Of a stretch of 5,586 nt of DNA, positions 1 through 5,586 are shown one piece after another. The translations under genes and the position numbers were made by a program. This DNA comes from Roseibacillus sp. (GTDB taxonomy: Bacteria > Verrucomicrobiota > Verrucomicrobiae > Verrucomicrobiales > Akkermansiaceae), in contig PBNG01000078.1 of NCBI GenBank assembly GCA_002723015.1, positions 1 to 5,586 of the forward strand, in the 5' to 3' direction. The notes under the pieces are model-generated. The model was not told where the DNA came from. It saw only the letters and a list, made by a program, of their open reading frames with translations, and did no database searches. Every line of letters starts with the position of its first letter. The first letter of the stretch is position 1.

Positions 1-1755
1 GCAGCCAAGAAAGCCACCAAGAAGGTAGCCAAGAAAGCCACCAAGAAGGTCGCCACAAAAGCCGCTAAGGAAGCCACCAAGAAGGCAACAGAGGCCAGTT
101 CCCAAGAAGATTCCAAGGAGCCCAAGAAGAAGCTTCCAAAGGGAAAAAGCCGTATCGACACCCCTGAAATTCAGGAAAAGATGCGGGAGCTCATCAAGCC
201 CGCAAAGGAGCAGGACTATCTCACCTACGACGACATACACGAGATTCTTCCCAAGGACCTTGTTGATCCAACTGATGTTGCCGCAATCCTTGACCGGCTG
301 CGCAACATGGAATTCAACATTATTGATTCGTCGGAAGTGGATCGATTCAAGGACAAGAAATCCTCGGACGATGCCGCCGAGGAAACCAAGGACCAAAAGC
401 TCGATATTCTCGATGACCCAGTCCGCATGTACTTGAAGCAGATGGGGCAGGTACCCCTGCTCACCCGTGAGCAGGAAGTCGAAATTTCCAAACGGATTGA
501 GGATGCCGAGATCTGCGTCCAGAAATTCCTGCACAAATTTGGATTCACTGCGGACAGCTACCTCGCCCTTGCAGATAAGCTACAGCGGGGCAAGGAACGC
601 TTTGACCGCGTAATACTGGACAAGAAAATCGAGAGCCGGGAACGCTACATGAAAACGCTTCCGAAGCTGTGCGATCAGGTGCGCAACCTCCACGAGGACA
701 CCAGTAAGGTCTTCAAGAAGCTGAACGCCAAATCCGTCAGGGGAAAAAAGAAGCTTCTCACCAGCCTCGACAAGAATCTCACGACTCTGGCGCGCCTCTA
801 CAACCGCTTCTACTTCAAGCAGAAGGTCATCGAGGACTTCTGCGAAGAGGTACGTGAAACGCAGACCAAGATCTGGCGCTACCAGCGCAAGCTTACCTCA
901 AGAATCAAGGACAAGAACGAGTTTGAAACCAAGCTTAAGGAACTGCAGCTCTACTCCTGGCATGATCAGGAACAGTTCGAATCCACCACCGGCGATCTCA
1001 ATCACTGGCTCCGTGAAGCGCACAAGGCCAAGACGGAAATGGTGGAGGCCAACCTGCGTCTGGTAATCTCCATAGCAAAGAAATATACCAATCGGGGACT
1101 CTCTTTCCTTGATCTGATCCAGGAAGGCAACATGGGGCTGATGAAAGCAGTGGAGAAGTTCGAGTACCGCCGTGGATACAAGTTCTCCACCTACGCAACG
1201 TGGTGGATACGCCAGGCCATCACCAGATCCATCGCCGATCAGGCACGGACCATTCGAATACCGGTCCATATGATTGAGACCATCAACAAGCTCATGCGAG
1301 TCCAGAAGCAGCTGGTGCAGGAGTATGGGAGAGAGCCTACTCCTGATGAAATCGCTGAGGAAATCCACCTCCCGGTGGAGAGGGTGCGTGCGGTCCTCAA
1401 GATGGCGCAGCAGCCAATATCGCTTCAGGCTCCGGTGGGCGACAGCGACGATACCAGCTTTGGGGACTTCATTGAGGATAAAACAGCGGAAAACCCGATG
1501 GAGGAGGCCGGCTTCTCCATGCTGAAGGACAAGATCAACGAGGTTCTCGACACCCTCACCGAGCGGGAGAGGGAAGTTCTTGAGCAGCGCTTCGGACTCA
1601 AGGACGGCTACAGCCGGACCCTCGAAGAGGTCGGGCGCCAGTTTCAGGTCACCCGCGAACGGATCCGACAGATTGAGGCTAAAGCCCTCCGGAAGATGCG
1701 TCACCCCACTCGTATCAGGAAGCTTGAAGGCTTCATCGAACTGCCAAACATGTAG
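1..1755 (+). CDS. rpoD: Primary RNA polymerase sigma factor RpoD (sigma-70), 5' end outside window, with Lys-rich N-terminal tail
   Basis: This is the housekeeping sigma factor, which directs RNA polymerase to -35/-10 promoters. The frame is open from base 1, so 584 residues are visible and the true start lies upstream. The ATG at 181 falls inside region 1.1 and is not the start. Residue numbers count from base 1. Residues 1-50 are a Lys/Ala/Thr-rich low-complexity tail. Region 1.1 is about 52-118 ([22 protein letters not shown]). Region 1.2 is about 138-170 ([12 protein letters not shown]). A charged non-conserved region runs about 171-340. Region 2 is 341-424, with the -10 reading helix [13 protein letters not shown] at 398-410 and IRIPVHM. 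Region 3 is 426-477, and the 3.2 finger lies near 481-493 ([11 protein letters not shown]). Region 4 starts near 510, with the -35 helix-turn-helix at 541-570 ([20 protein letters not shown]). All signature residues are present and the TAG stop is at 1753. Region 1.1 and the complete region 4 mark it as a primary rather than an alternative sigma factor. The tail is unusual against the E. coli protein. Confidence 0.97.
   Translation, partial: AAKKATKKVAKKATKKVATKAAKEATKKATEASSQEDSKEPKKKLPKGKSRIDTPEIQEKMRELIKPAKEQDYLTYDDIHEILPKDLVDPTDVAAILDRLRNMEFNIIDSSEVDRFKDKKSSDDAAEETKDQKLDILDDPVRMYLKQMGQVPLLTREQEVEISKRIEDAEICVQKFLHKFGFTADSYLALADKLQRGKERFDRVILDKKIESRERYMKTLPKLCDQVRNLHEDTSKVFKKLNAKSVRGKKKLLTSLDKNLTTLARLYNRFYFKQKVIEDFCEEVRETQTKIWRYQRKLTSRIKDKNEFETKLKELQLYSWHDQEQFESTTGDLNHWLREAHKAKTEMVEANLRLVISIAKKYTNRGLSFLDLIQEGNMGLMKAVEKFEYRRGYKFSTYATWWIRQAITRSIADQARTIRIPVHMIETINKLMRVQKQLVQEYGREPTPDEIAEEIHLPVERVRAVLKMAQQPISLQAPVGDSDDTSFGDFIEDKTAENPMEEAGFSMLKDKINEVLDTLTEREREVLEQRFGLKDGYSRTLEEVGRQFQVTRERIRQIEAKALRKMRHPTRIRKLEGFIELPNM
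4..87 (+). repeat. 24-base in-frame tandem repeat encoding AKKATKKV units
   Basis: Bases 4-27 and 28-51 are tandem copies that differ only at the last base, both encoding AKKATKKV. Bases 52-87 hold a decayed third unit (ATKAAKEA, then TKKA). The array may continue upstream of the window. It lies inside the sigma factor reading frame, keeps phase (24 is a multiple of 3) and yields a strongly basic tail like that of histone H1-like bacterial proteins. Copy number could vary by slippage without breaking the frame. Confidence 0.85.
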
Positions 1756-1781
1756 AGAATCGCGGGCTACCGCTTGTCTAC
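1752..1781 (+). other. Weak composite stem-loop at the rpoD stop codon
   Basis: GTAGA (1752-1756) can pair with TCTAC (1777-1781), and inside it GCGG (1762-1765) with CCGC (1770-1773) around a GCTA loop, separated by an unpaired 5x3 internal loop. The outer arm includes the stop codon. There is no following T-run, so it is not a canonical intrinsic terminator, and it may be a chance structure. Confidence 0.2.
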
Positions 1782-1823
1782 TGGTAATCTTATGCTCAAT
1801 TAGGCGTAGGAAAGATCCGTTCC

Positions 1824-1868
1824 GTCTCGCAGAAATGGCCCCGAGACTCTGCCCGGTCGCAGAGGCTC
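1824..1868 (+). promoter_or_regulatory. Two mutually exclusive hairpins between rpoD and sufS (possible terminator or leader switch)
   Basis: Hairpin A pairs GTCTCG (1824-1829) with CGAGAC (1842-1847), perfect over 6 bp with a 12-base loop. Hairpin B pairs CTCTGC (1847-1852) with GCAGAG (1859-1864) around CCGGTC, extended past one A-G mismatch by GAG (1843-1845) with CTC (1866-1868), giving 9 bp. The 3' arm of A is the 5' arm of B, so only one can form fully. Hairpin B is followed by TCTTAC rather than a long T-run, which makes a strong intrinsic terminator unlikely. It could end rpoD transcription weakly, protect the 3' end, or act in a sufS leader. The structure is seen in the sequence; any function is inferred. 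Confidence 0.35.
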
Positions 1869-1875
1869 TTACAGG

Positions 1876-1904
1876 TTGGGACAACTCTTTCGGTCAATCA
1901 CAAT
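1876..1904 (+). promoter_or_regulatory. Weak sigma-70-type promoter candidate for sufS-sufE
   Basis: TTGGGA (1876-1881) and CACAAT (1899-1904) are 17 bases apart and each matches 4 of 6 consensus positions. Transcription would begin near 1911, about 27 bases before the sufS ATG. The match is weak, and read-through from rpoD is an alternative. No convincing Shine-Dalgarno sequence lies just before sufS. Confidence 0.22.
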
Positions 1905-1937
1905 ATTACCAGCACTGCCTCCAAACACACTAGATCC

Positions 1938-3170
1938 ATGAGCAGCTACGATGTCAGGTCGGTGCGGTCGGGCTTTCCCATCCTCCAGCACGAGGTTCAG
2001 GGCAAACCCCTGGTCTACCTCGACAACGCGGCGACCTCACAGAAGCCAGAGGCGGTCCTGGAGGTCAGTCGGCATTACTACGAGCACCTGAACTCAAACA
2101 TCCATAGAGGAACCCATCACCTCGCGCAGGAAGCCACCGAAGCTCACGAAACAGCGCGTCAGACCATCGCAAATCACCTCAATGCAAGTTCAACAGAGGA
2201 AATCATTTTCACCAGCGGGACAACCGACGGCATCAATCTCATCAGCTCGGTGCTCGGATACTCAGGAAAAATAGAGGCTGGCGACATCATCGCGATCAGT
2301 AACCTCGAACATCATTCGAATACAGTGCCTTGGCAGATGCTCTGTGAGCGCGCAGGTGCCATTCTGGAAGTGATCCCAGTCACGGAAGAAGGCGCCATCG
2401 ACTCTGAAGCCTTCGACCGTCTCCTCGAGAAAACCTCCGGCCGCCTGAAGCTCCTTGCGCTGACCCATATTTCGAATGCGTTTGGGACGGTTCTCCCTGT
2501 TGCTCCGATGATCGAGGCAGCCCACCGCGCAGGCGCTCTTGTGCTCATAGATGGTGCCCAGGCCATACCTCACCTCCCCATTGATCTACAAGAACTCGAT
2601 GTGGACTTCTATGTGTTCTCGGGGCACAAGGCCTATGCCCCTACCGGGATTGGTGTCCTCTACGGAAAACGCGCTCTTCTGGAGGAACTACCTCCCTGGC
2701 GCGGAGGAGGTGAAATGATCAAAAAGGTCTCCTACGAGGGAACCACTTTCAATGACCTTCCCTACAAGTTCGAGGCGGGCACGCCCAATATCGAGGGGGC
2801 TATCGCGCTCGCTGGAGCAATTGATTTTCTAAACGGGCTGGGCCTTAAAAACATATCTGATCACGAAAATGAGACGATTCGACATGCCGCCAACGCATTG
2901 ACGAGTATCAAAGGCGTCACCCTCTATGGCCCTGTCGAGCGCTCTGGATCACTCTCCTTCAACATTGACGGGGTCCATCATTATGACCTGGGAACCCTTA
3001 TCGATAAGATGGGAGTCGCCGTCCGCACCGGCCACCATTGCTGCCAACCACTGATGACTCGTTTTGGTATAACTGGAACCCTCCGAGCATCATTTGGGTG
3101 CTTCAACAACGATGAAGATGTTGATCGTCTCGCCGAAGCAGTGGAGAAAGGCGCTGAGATGCTTCGCTGA
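1938..3170 (+). CDS. sufS: SufS-type cysteine desulfurase (group II, PLP-dependent)
   Basis: This cytosolic enzyme removes sulfur from L-cysteine to give alanine and an enzyme persulfide, which is handed to SufE for iron-sulfur cluster assembly. It has 410 residues, close to the usual 400-410. Visible landmarks are LVYLDNAATSQKP (25-37), the FTSGTTDGIN cofactor loop (91-100), the LEHHSN motif with His125 over the PLP ring, LIDGAQA with Asp205 and Gln208, and SGHK with Lys231 as the Schiff-base lysine. Further on are the RGGGEMI lid segment (255-261), the EAGTPNI loop (279-285), the catalytic Cys368 in the short RTGHHCCQPLM loop, and Arg383 (TLRAS) for substrate carboxylate binding. The short catalytic loop and LEHHSN mark group II SufS/CsdA rather than IscS/NifS. 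A second cysteine (Cys369) follows the catalytic one. The ATG at 1938 gives a normal N-terminus (DVRSVRSGFPIL). The sufE gene starts 20 bases after the TGA, and this partner favours SufS over a generic name. Confidence 0.96.
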   Translation: MSSYDVRSVRSGFPILQHEVQGKPLVYLDNAATSQKPEAVLEVSRHYYEHLNSNIHRGTHHLAQEATEAHETARQTIANHLNASSTEEIIFTSGTTDGINLISSVLGYSGKIEAGDIIAISNLEHHSNTVPWQMLCERAGAILEVIPVTEEGAIDSEAFDRLLEKTSGRLKLLALTHISNAFGTVLPVAPMIEAAHRAGALVLIDGAQAIPHLPIDLQELDVDFYVFSGHKAYAPTGIGVLYGKRALLEELPPWRGGGEMIKKVSYEGTTFNDLPYKFEAGTPNIEGAIALAGAIDFLNGLGLKNISDHENETIRHAANALTSIKGVTLYGPVERSGSLSFNIDGVHHYDLGTLIDKMGVAVRTGHHCCQPLMTRFGITGTLRASFGCFNNDEDVDRLAEAVEKGAEMLR

Positions 3171-3190
3171 GATCGTATGATTCTGGAGCA

Positions 3191-3613
3191 ATGACCATTC
3201 CTGAACGCCAAGAAGAGTTACTGAAGGATCTGAGCCTGTTTCAGGACTGGACCGAGCGCTACGAATATGTGATCGGCCTCGGACGCAAGCTCACCGAAAT
3301 GCCACCGGAAAGTAAAACCGAGGACAAACTCATTGAAGGCTGTCAGTCCAGGGTTTGGCTGGACGCTCAGTTAGAAGACGGGGCCGTTCGATACAAAGCG
3401 GATTCAGACTCTCAGATCACGAAGGGCATGATCGCGCTTTTCATCCTCTTTTTAGATGGCGAATCTCCGGAAAACATTCTCACTGCTGACTTCGCCTTCA
3501 TGGAAAAGACGGGACTGAAGGAGCACCTCGCTCCGACACGTGCCAATGCTCTTAACCTCATGGCAATCCAGATGAAGCAACGCGCTCTGGACTTTGCGGG
3601 ATCCTCTGGTTGA
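3191..3613 (+). CDS. sufE: SufE sulfur acceptor / cysteine desulfuration protein
   Basis: SufE accepts the persulfide sulfur from SufS on a conserved cysteine, stimulates the desulfurase and passes the sulfur to the SufBCD scaffold in the cytosol. The product has 140 residues, the normal size. Visible features are the N-terminal helical part with WTERYEYVIGLGRKL (20-34), the catalytic Cys51 in the signature EGCQSRVWL (49-57), the ITKGMIALFILFLDG segment (76-90), and the C-terminal TRANALNLM (116-124), the equivalent of the family's R-x-N-G/A-L motif. It follows sufS by 20 bases on the same strand, so the two are probably cotranscribed. GGAG (3185-3188) lies only two bases before the ATG, which is closer than an ideal ribosome binding site. 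No other start would retain the N-terminal helix. Fusion to or pairing with CsdA-type desulfurases is possible in the family, but the SufS neighbour makes SufE the best name. Confidence 0.95.
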   Translation: MTIPERQEELLKDLSLFQDWTERYEYVIGLGRKLTEMPPESKTEDKLIEGCQSRVWLDAQLEDGAVRYKADSDSQITKGMIALFILFLDGESPENILTADFAFMEKTGLKEHLAPTRANALNLMAIQMKQRALDFAGSSG

Positions 3614-3640
3614 GGTCACAACAAGAAACGAGACGCCGCG

Positions 3641-3664
3641 GGGCTAGACAGCAGGAGGTAGCCT
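3641..3664. other. Weak stem-loop in the sufE/uvrC convergent gap
   Basis: The 70-base gap between the convergent sufE and uvrC stops contains GGGCTA (3641-3646), which can pair with TAGCCT (3659-3664) using one G-U pair and a 12-base loop. No T-run follows it immediately on either strand, so it does not meet intrinsic-terminator criteria. Its position between two gene ends is the only reason to consider it a bidirectional terminator. A CCGCGG palindrome lies just before it. Confidence 0.2.
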
Positions 3665-3683
3665 AAACAGGTCCGCAGCTCTT

Positions 3684-5240
3684 CTATTCCCGGTTGAGCC
3701 ATTGCAGCATGATTTCGGCTGATCGCAGCGAGATGCCCGGAAGTTCTGCGATCTCTTCAGCACTCTTCCCCCGGATCCGGCTCACAGAGCCGAACCTGGC
3801 GAGGAGGGCTGCCTTTCGTTTTGGAGAAATCCCCGGGCAATCGTCGAGCAGCGATTCCTTCATGCGCTTCCGGAAAAGAAGCTCGTTATAATTGTTGGCG
3901 CAGCGATGGGCCTCGTCCCGAATCCTCTGCAGAAGTTTCAGTGCACCTACCTCATGCCCTAATACAAGGGGTTCTGGCTCTCCTTCCCGGAAGATTTCTT
4001 CTCTTCTCTTAGCCAGACCAATGACTGCCAATTCATGAAGCCCAAGGCGCCGCAACTCCTTCCTGGCGGAGCTCAGCTGTCCTTTTCCACCGTCAACAAT
4101 GATGAGGTCGGGAAGGGTAACCGGCGCCCGGCCCTCGTTCGCGAGGCGGCGCATGGCATCCACCACGCCTTCCTGACTGTCCACCACCTCGGGGTTTGCT
4201 CTCGCCCCCTGCTGAAGAATTCGAGCATATCGTCGCCGGATAACCTCTGCCATGCTCGCGAAATCATCCTGACTTTCAACTGTTCTGACCCGGTAACGCC
4301 GATAGCTCCGATTATCCGGAACCCCATCGACAAACCTGACCATGGACCCGACAATGTGGTTACTGCTGACGTTTGAAATATCAAAACACTCCATCACCCT
4401 TGGTGAAGCTGGGAGTTGCAGTAACTCGGCCAGTTCAGCCAGATCATCCAACGGCTTTACCGTCGTCGGCACTCCGCGTCCTCTCGAGAATTGCCGGGTA
4501 GGGTTGAGCGTCCGTTCGAGGTTTTGTACGATGTCCCTTAATCGAGCGGCCCGTTCGAAATCCATTCGGGAGGAGGCTCGCTCCATCTCTTCGACCAGAG
4601 ATTTGAGCCGCTCCCTTCGCCCCTTTCCCTCCAACAGGGCACTCGCCTGCTCGACCCGCTCAAGGTAGGCCTCTCGGTTAATGCTTTCGATACAAGGGGC
4701 GCTGCAGTTCCGTATCACATCCGCGCTGCAATGCTTATGATCTTTCTCTCTTGGCTCGCGGCTCCGACAACTGCGGAGGCCAAACTCCTTGTTCAGCCAC
4801 GCAATCGTTCCCCGCAGGGCACCCGAGTGGGCGAACGGTCCAAAATAGCGGGCGCCATCGTCTTTTTTCAGGCGCGTCAGGACAAAGCGTGGCCATGGAT
4901 CCGAGGGATTGATCTTTGCGAGAAGGAAGCGCTTGTCATCCCGGAAGCTGACGTTGTACCTCGGTCGATATTGCTTGATGAGCTTGCCTTCAAGCAGAAG
5001 TGCCTCCTGCTCATTGCGGACCAGATGTACTTCGAAATCCCATATGGCGTCGAGGAGAGCCCGGGTTTTGTGATCGGCTCTTTGCTTTCTCGAGGGCATG
5101 AAGTGGTTCCCCAGCCGCTTGCGCAGGTCTCGGGCTTTTCCCACGTAGATGACCGAGCCAAGACGGTCCAGCATGAGGTAGACTCCCGGCTGATGCGGGA
5201 TGTCCCCGAGGCGGGCTCTCATGTCCGGACGCGCGTTCAT
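3684..5240 (-). CDS. uvrC: UvrABC system protein C (excinuclease subunit C), compact form
   Basis: UvrC is the nuclease that cuts damaged DNA on both sides of a lesion after UvrA/UvrB loading. From the ATG at 5240 it has 518 residues, short for a family near 600. In order: a GIY-YIG 3'-incision nuclease (GVY 19-21, IYVGKARDLRKRL 31-43, Glu84 in LLLEGKLIKQ, YRPRYNV 91-97); a cysteine cluster Cys158/171/179/183; a UVR motif for UvrB contact (about 211-246, MDFERAARLRD); an RNase-H-like 5'-incision nuclease with Asp287 (ECFDIS), Asp325/326 (QDDFASM), Asp383 (IVDGGKGQL) and His445 (RDEAHR); and a tandem helix-hairpin-helix (about 466-518). About 40 residues separate UVR from Asp287, where E. coli has about 160. 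A TTG at 5279 would add 13 residues and an ATG at 5222 would remove 6. I prefer 5240 because a promoter-like box overlaps the upstream extension. It is convergent with sufE. Confidence 0.95.
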   Translation of the reverse strand: MNARPDMRARLGDIPHQPGVYLMLDRLGSVIYVGKARDLRKRLGNHFMPSRKQRADHKTRALLDAIWDFEVHLVRNEQEALLLEGKLIKQYRPRYNVSFRDDKRFLLAKINPSDPWPRFVLTRLKKDDGARYFGPFAHSGALRGTIAWLNKEFGLRSCRSREPREKDHKHCSADVIRNCSAPCIESINREAYLERVEQASALLEGKGRRERLKSLVEEMERASSRMDFERAARLRDIVQNLERTLNPTRQFSRGRGVPTTVKPLDDLAELAELLQLPASPRVMECFDISNVSSNHIVGSMVRFVDGVPDNRSYRRYRVRTVESQDDFASMAEVIRRRYARILQQGARANPEVVDSQEGVVDAMRRLANEGRAPVTLPDLIIVDGGKGQLSSARKELRRLGLHELAVIGLAKRREEIFREGEPEPLVLGHEVGALKLLQRIRDEAHRCANNYNELLFRKRMKESLLDDCPGISPKRKAALLARFGSVSRIRGKSAEEIAELPGISLRSAEIMLQWLNRE

Positions 5241-5251
5241 TTTTCGACCGT

Positions 5252-5279
5252 ATTTTAGCGCAAACCGGGGCCAACGCAA
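5252..5279 (-). promoter_or_regulatory. Candidate uvrC promoter
   Basis: Read on the minus strand, TAAAAT (5257-5252) matches 5 of 6 positions of the -10 consensus, with TTGCGT (5279-5274) 16 bases upstream as a poor -35. Transcription would start near 5245, only about five bases before the ATG at 5240. This would exclude the TTG start at 5279 and imply a very short leader. No Shine-Dalgarno sequence is visible before any of the three candidate starts. Confidence 0.3.
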
Positions 5280-5333
5280 AGGGATGACATCGTCGCTACC
5301 CGGTCACTTTGCCTCAAAGAACAACAAATCGGG

Positions 5334-5392
5334 AGCCTTAAAGCCTTGGGTGCCCGGTTTGGGGCATGAATAAGCCTCTGCCCGGCAGCCCC
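5334..5392 (+). repeat. GC-rich imperfect repeats and alternative hairpins in the uvrC/exbB-like divergent region
   Basis: The hexamer AGCCTT or AGCCTC occurs three times (5334, 5342, 5373). The stretch starting AAGCCTTGGGTGCCCGG (5341-5357) is partly repeated as AAGCCTCTGCCCGG (5372-5385). Competing hairpins are possible: TGCCC (5351-5355) with GGGCA (5362-5366), CTGC (5378-5381) with GCAG (5385-5388), and GGG-TGCC (5348-5354) with GGCA-g-CCC (5384-5391). No T-run follows. Role unknown; it may be an operator or chance GC-rich structure. Confidence 0.3.
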
Positions 5393-5397
5393 GGTGC

Positions 5398-5425
5398 TTG
5401 AACGTTCATCCTGAGCAGATACACT
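5398..5425 (+). promoter_or_regulatory. Candidate promoter for the exbB-like gene, with a 10-base palindrome over the -35
   Basis: TTGAAC (5398-5403) and TACACT (5420-5425) are 16 bases apart and match 4 of 6 consensus positions each. Transcription would start near 5432, giving a leader of about five bases before the ATG at 5437. The perfect palindrome TGAACGTTCA (5399-5408) overlaps the -35 box and could be a regulator half-site pair. It does not match the spaced GAAC-N4-GTTC form of a Bacillus-type LexA box. No regulator is identified. Confidence 0.28.
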
Positions 5426-5436
5426 GGCGGTGGTTC

Positions 5437-5586
5437 ATGAATCAATCTCCGCTCTTCGCCCTGCTCTCGTTGGCTGCAGCAGGCGATGCCCTTGGCGCGG
5501 AAGGAGCGGAAGACCCCACGAAGGTTAATATCCTCGAAATCATCAAGGAAGGTGGCCTGATGATGTGGCCACTGGGAGCCCTATCC
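5437..5586 (+). CDS. MotA/TolQ/ExbB-family proton channel protein, N-terminal 50 residues only
   Basis: The frame is open from the ATG at 5437 to the window edge, giving 50 residues. Residues about 5-21 form a hydrophobic, Ala/Leu-rich stretch (PLFALLSLAAA, ALGA) with a possible signal-peptidase cut after Ala21. An acidic linker follows, then KVNILEIIKEGGLMMWPLGALS (29-50), which resembles the start of the first channel helix of ExbB/TolQ-like proteins, where a G-G-x-x-M-W-P-L phrase is common. Such inner-membrane proteins use the proton gradient to power TonB- or Tol-type transport across the envelope, usually with an ExbD/TolR partner encoded just downstream. The conserved channel helices 2 and 3 lie outside the window, so the subfamily cannot be decided. 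The n-region (MNQSP) lacks a positive charge, which is atypical for a signal peptide. It is divergent from uvrC. Confidence 0.72.
   Translation, partial: MNQSPLFALLSLAAAGDALGAEGAEDPTKVNILEIIKEGGLMMWPLGALS

Noticed and set aside
1..87. Lys-rich repeat as a separate histone-like gene or a mobile repeat
   Set aside because: No stop codon separates it from the sigma factor, the frame is continuous through region 1.1, and no inverted repeats or target duplications flank it.
181..183. ATG at 181 as the start of the sigma factor
   Set aside because: Region 1.1 homology (EIQEKMREL) begins before this codon and the frame stays open to base 1, so starting here would truncate the domain.
898..1884. 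328-codon open frame on the minus strand across rpoD
   Set aside because: It lies entirely opposite the well-conserved sigma factor and its downstream gap. Its translation shows no recognisable domain and is explained by the codon bias of the true gene.
1580..1933. 117-codon plus-strand frame running from inside rpoD to just before sufS
   Set aside because: Its first half is an out-of-frame reading of sigma region 4. The remainder in the intergenic gap shows no protein-like composition or ribosome binding site.
1756..1937. tRNA or other structured RNA gene in the rpoD-sufS gap
   Set aside because: No cloverleaf, acceptor stem or T-arm consensus (GGTTCGA-type) could be found on either strand. 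Only the short hairpins described remain.
4731..5258. 175-codon open frame on the plus strand opposite uvrC
   Set aside because: It overlaps the GIY-YIG and cysteine region of uvrC in antisense, has no family features, and the uvrC frame carries all expected motifs.
5277..5279. TTG at 5279 as the uvrC start
   Set aside because: The added residues (MRWPRFALKYGRK) are not typical of UvrC, no ribosome binding site precedes the codon, and a -10-like box lies between it and the ATG at 5240. It remains possible.

Overview
The window reads as a stretch of ordinary chromosome from a Gram-negative bacterium, most likely of the PVC superphylum and probably Verrucomicrobiota. This placement is an inference from three things: the style of the primary sigma factor (region 1.1, plus a long charged non-conserved region like that of chlamydial and verrucomicrobial RpoD), the lysine/alanine-rich tail in front of it, and an ExbB/TolQ-type protein that starts with a secretion-signal-like segment and the phrase GGLMMWPLG. 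No rRNA or other marker is present to confirm it. There are no mobile elements, CRISPR arrays, tRNAs or rRNAs that I can support.

Layout: (1) positions 1-1755, + strand, hold the primary sigma factor RpoD. It is cut at its N-terminus by the window edge and preceded in frame by a Lys/Ala/Thr-rich repeat tail. (2) Positions 1756-1937 are a 182-base gap with two overlapping, mutually exclusive hairpins and a weak promoter candidate. (3) Positions 1938-3170 and 3191-3613, + strand, hold sufS (cysteine desulfurase) and sufE (its sulfur acceptor), 20 bases apart and almost certainly one transcript. (4) A 70-base convergent gap follows. (5) Positions 5240-3684, - strand, hold uvrC, the nucleotide-excision-repair nuclease, in an unusually compact form. 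(6) A divergent intergenic region of about 196 bases carries promoter-like elements for both sides. (7) From 5437 to the window end, + strand, lie the first 50 codons of a MotA/TolQ/ExbB-family proton channel protein.

How the parts relate: SufS takes sulfur from cysteine and passes it to SufE for iron-sulfur cluster building. The scaffold genes (sufBCD) are not in the window. UvrC here keeps the four-cysteine pattern reported to bind a 4Fe-4S cluster in UvrC, so the convergent neighbour is a plausible client of the Suf pathway. The adjacency alone does not prove a functional link.

The most unusual points are the histone-H1-like tail on the sigma factor, a UvrC that lacks roughly 115 residues between the UVR motif and the RNase-H-like nuclease, and the switch-like hairpin pair upstream of sufS. 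I found no sign of a wholly new multi-gene system.
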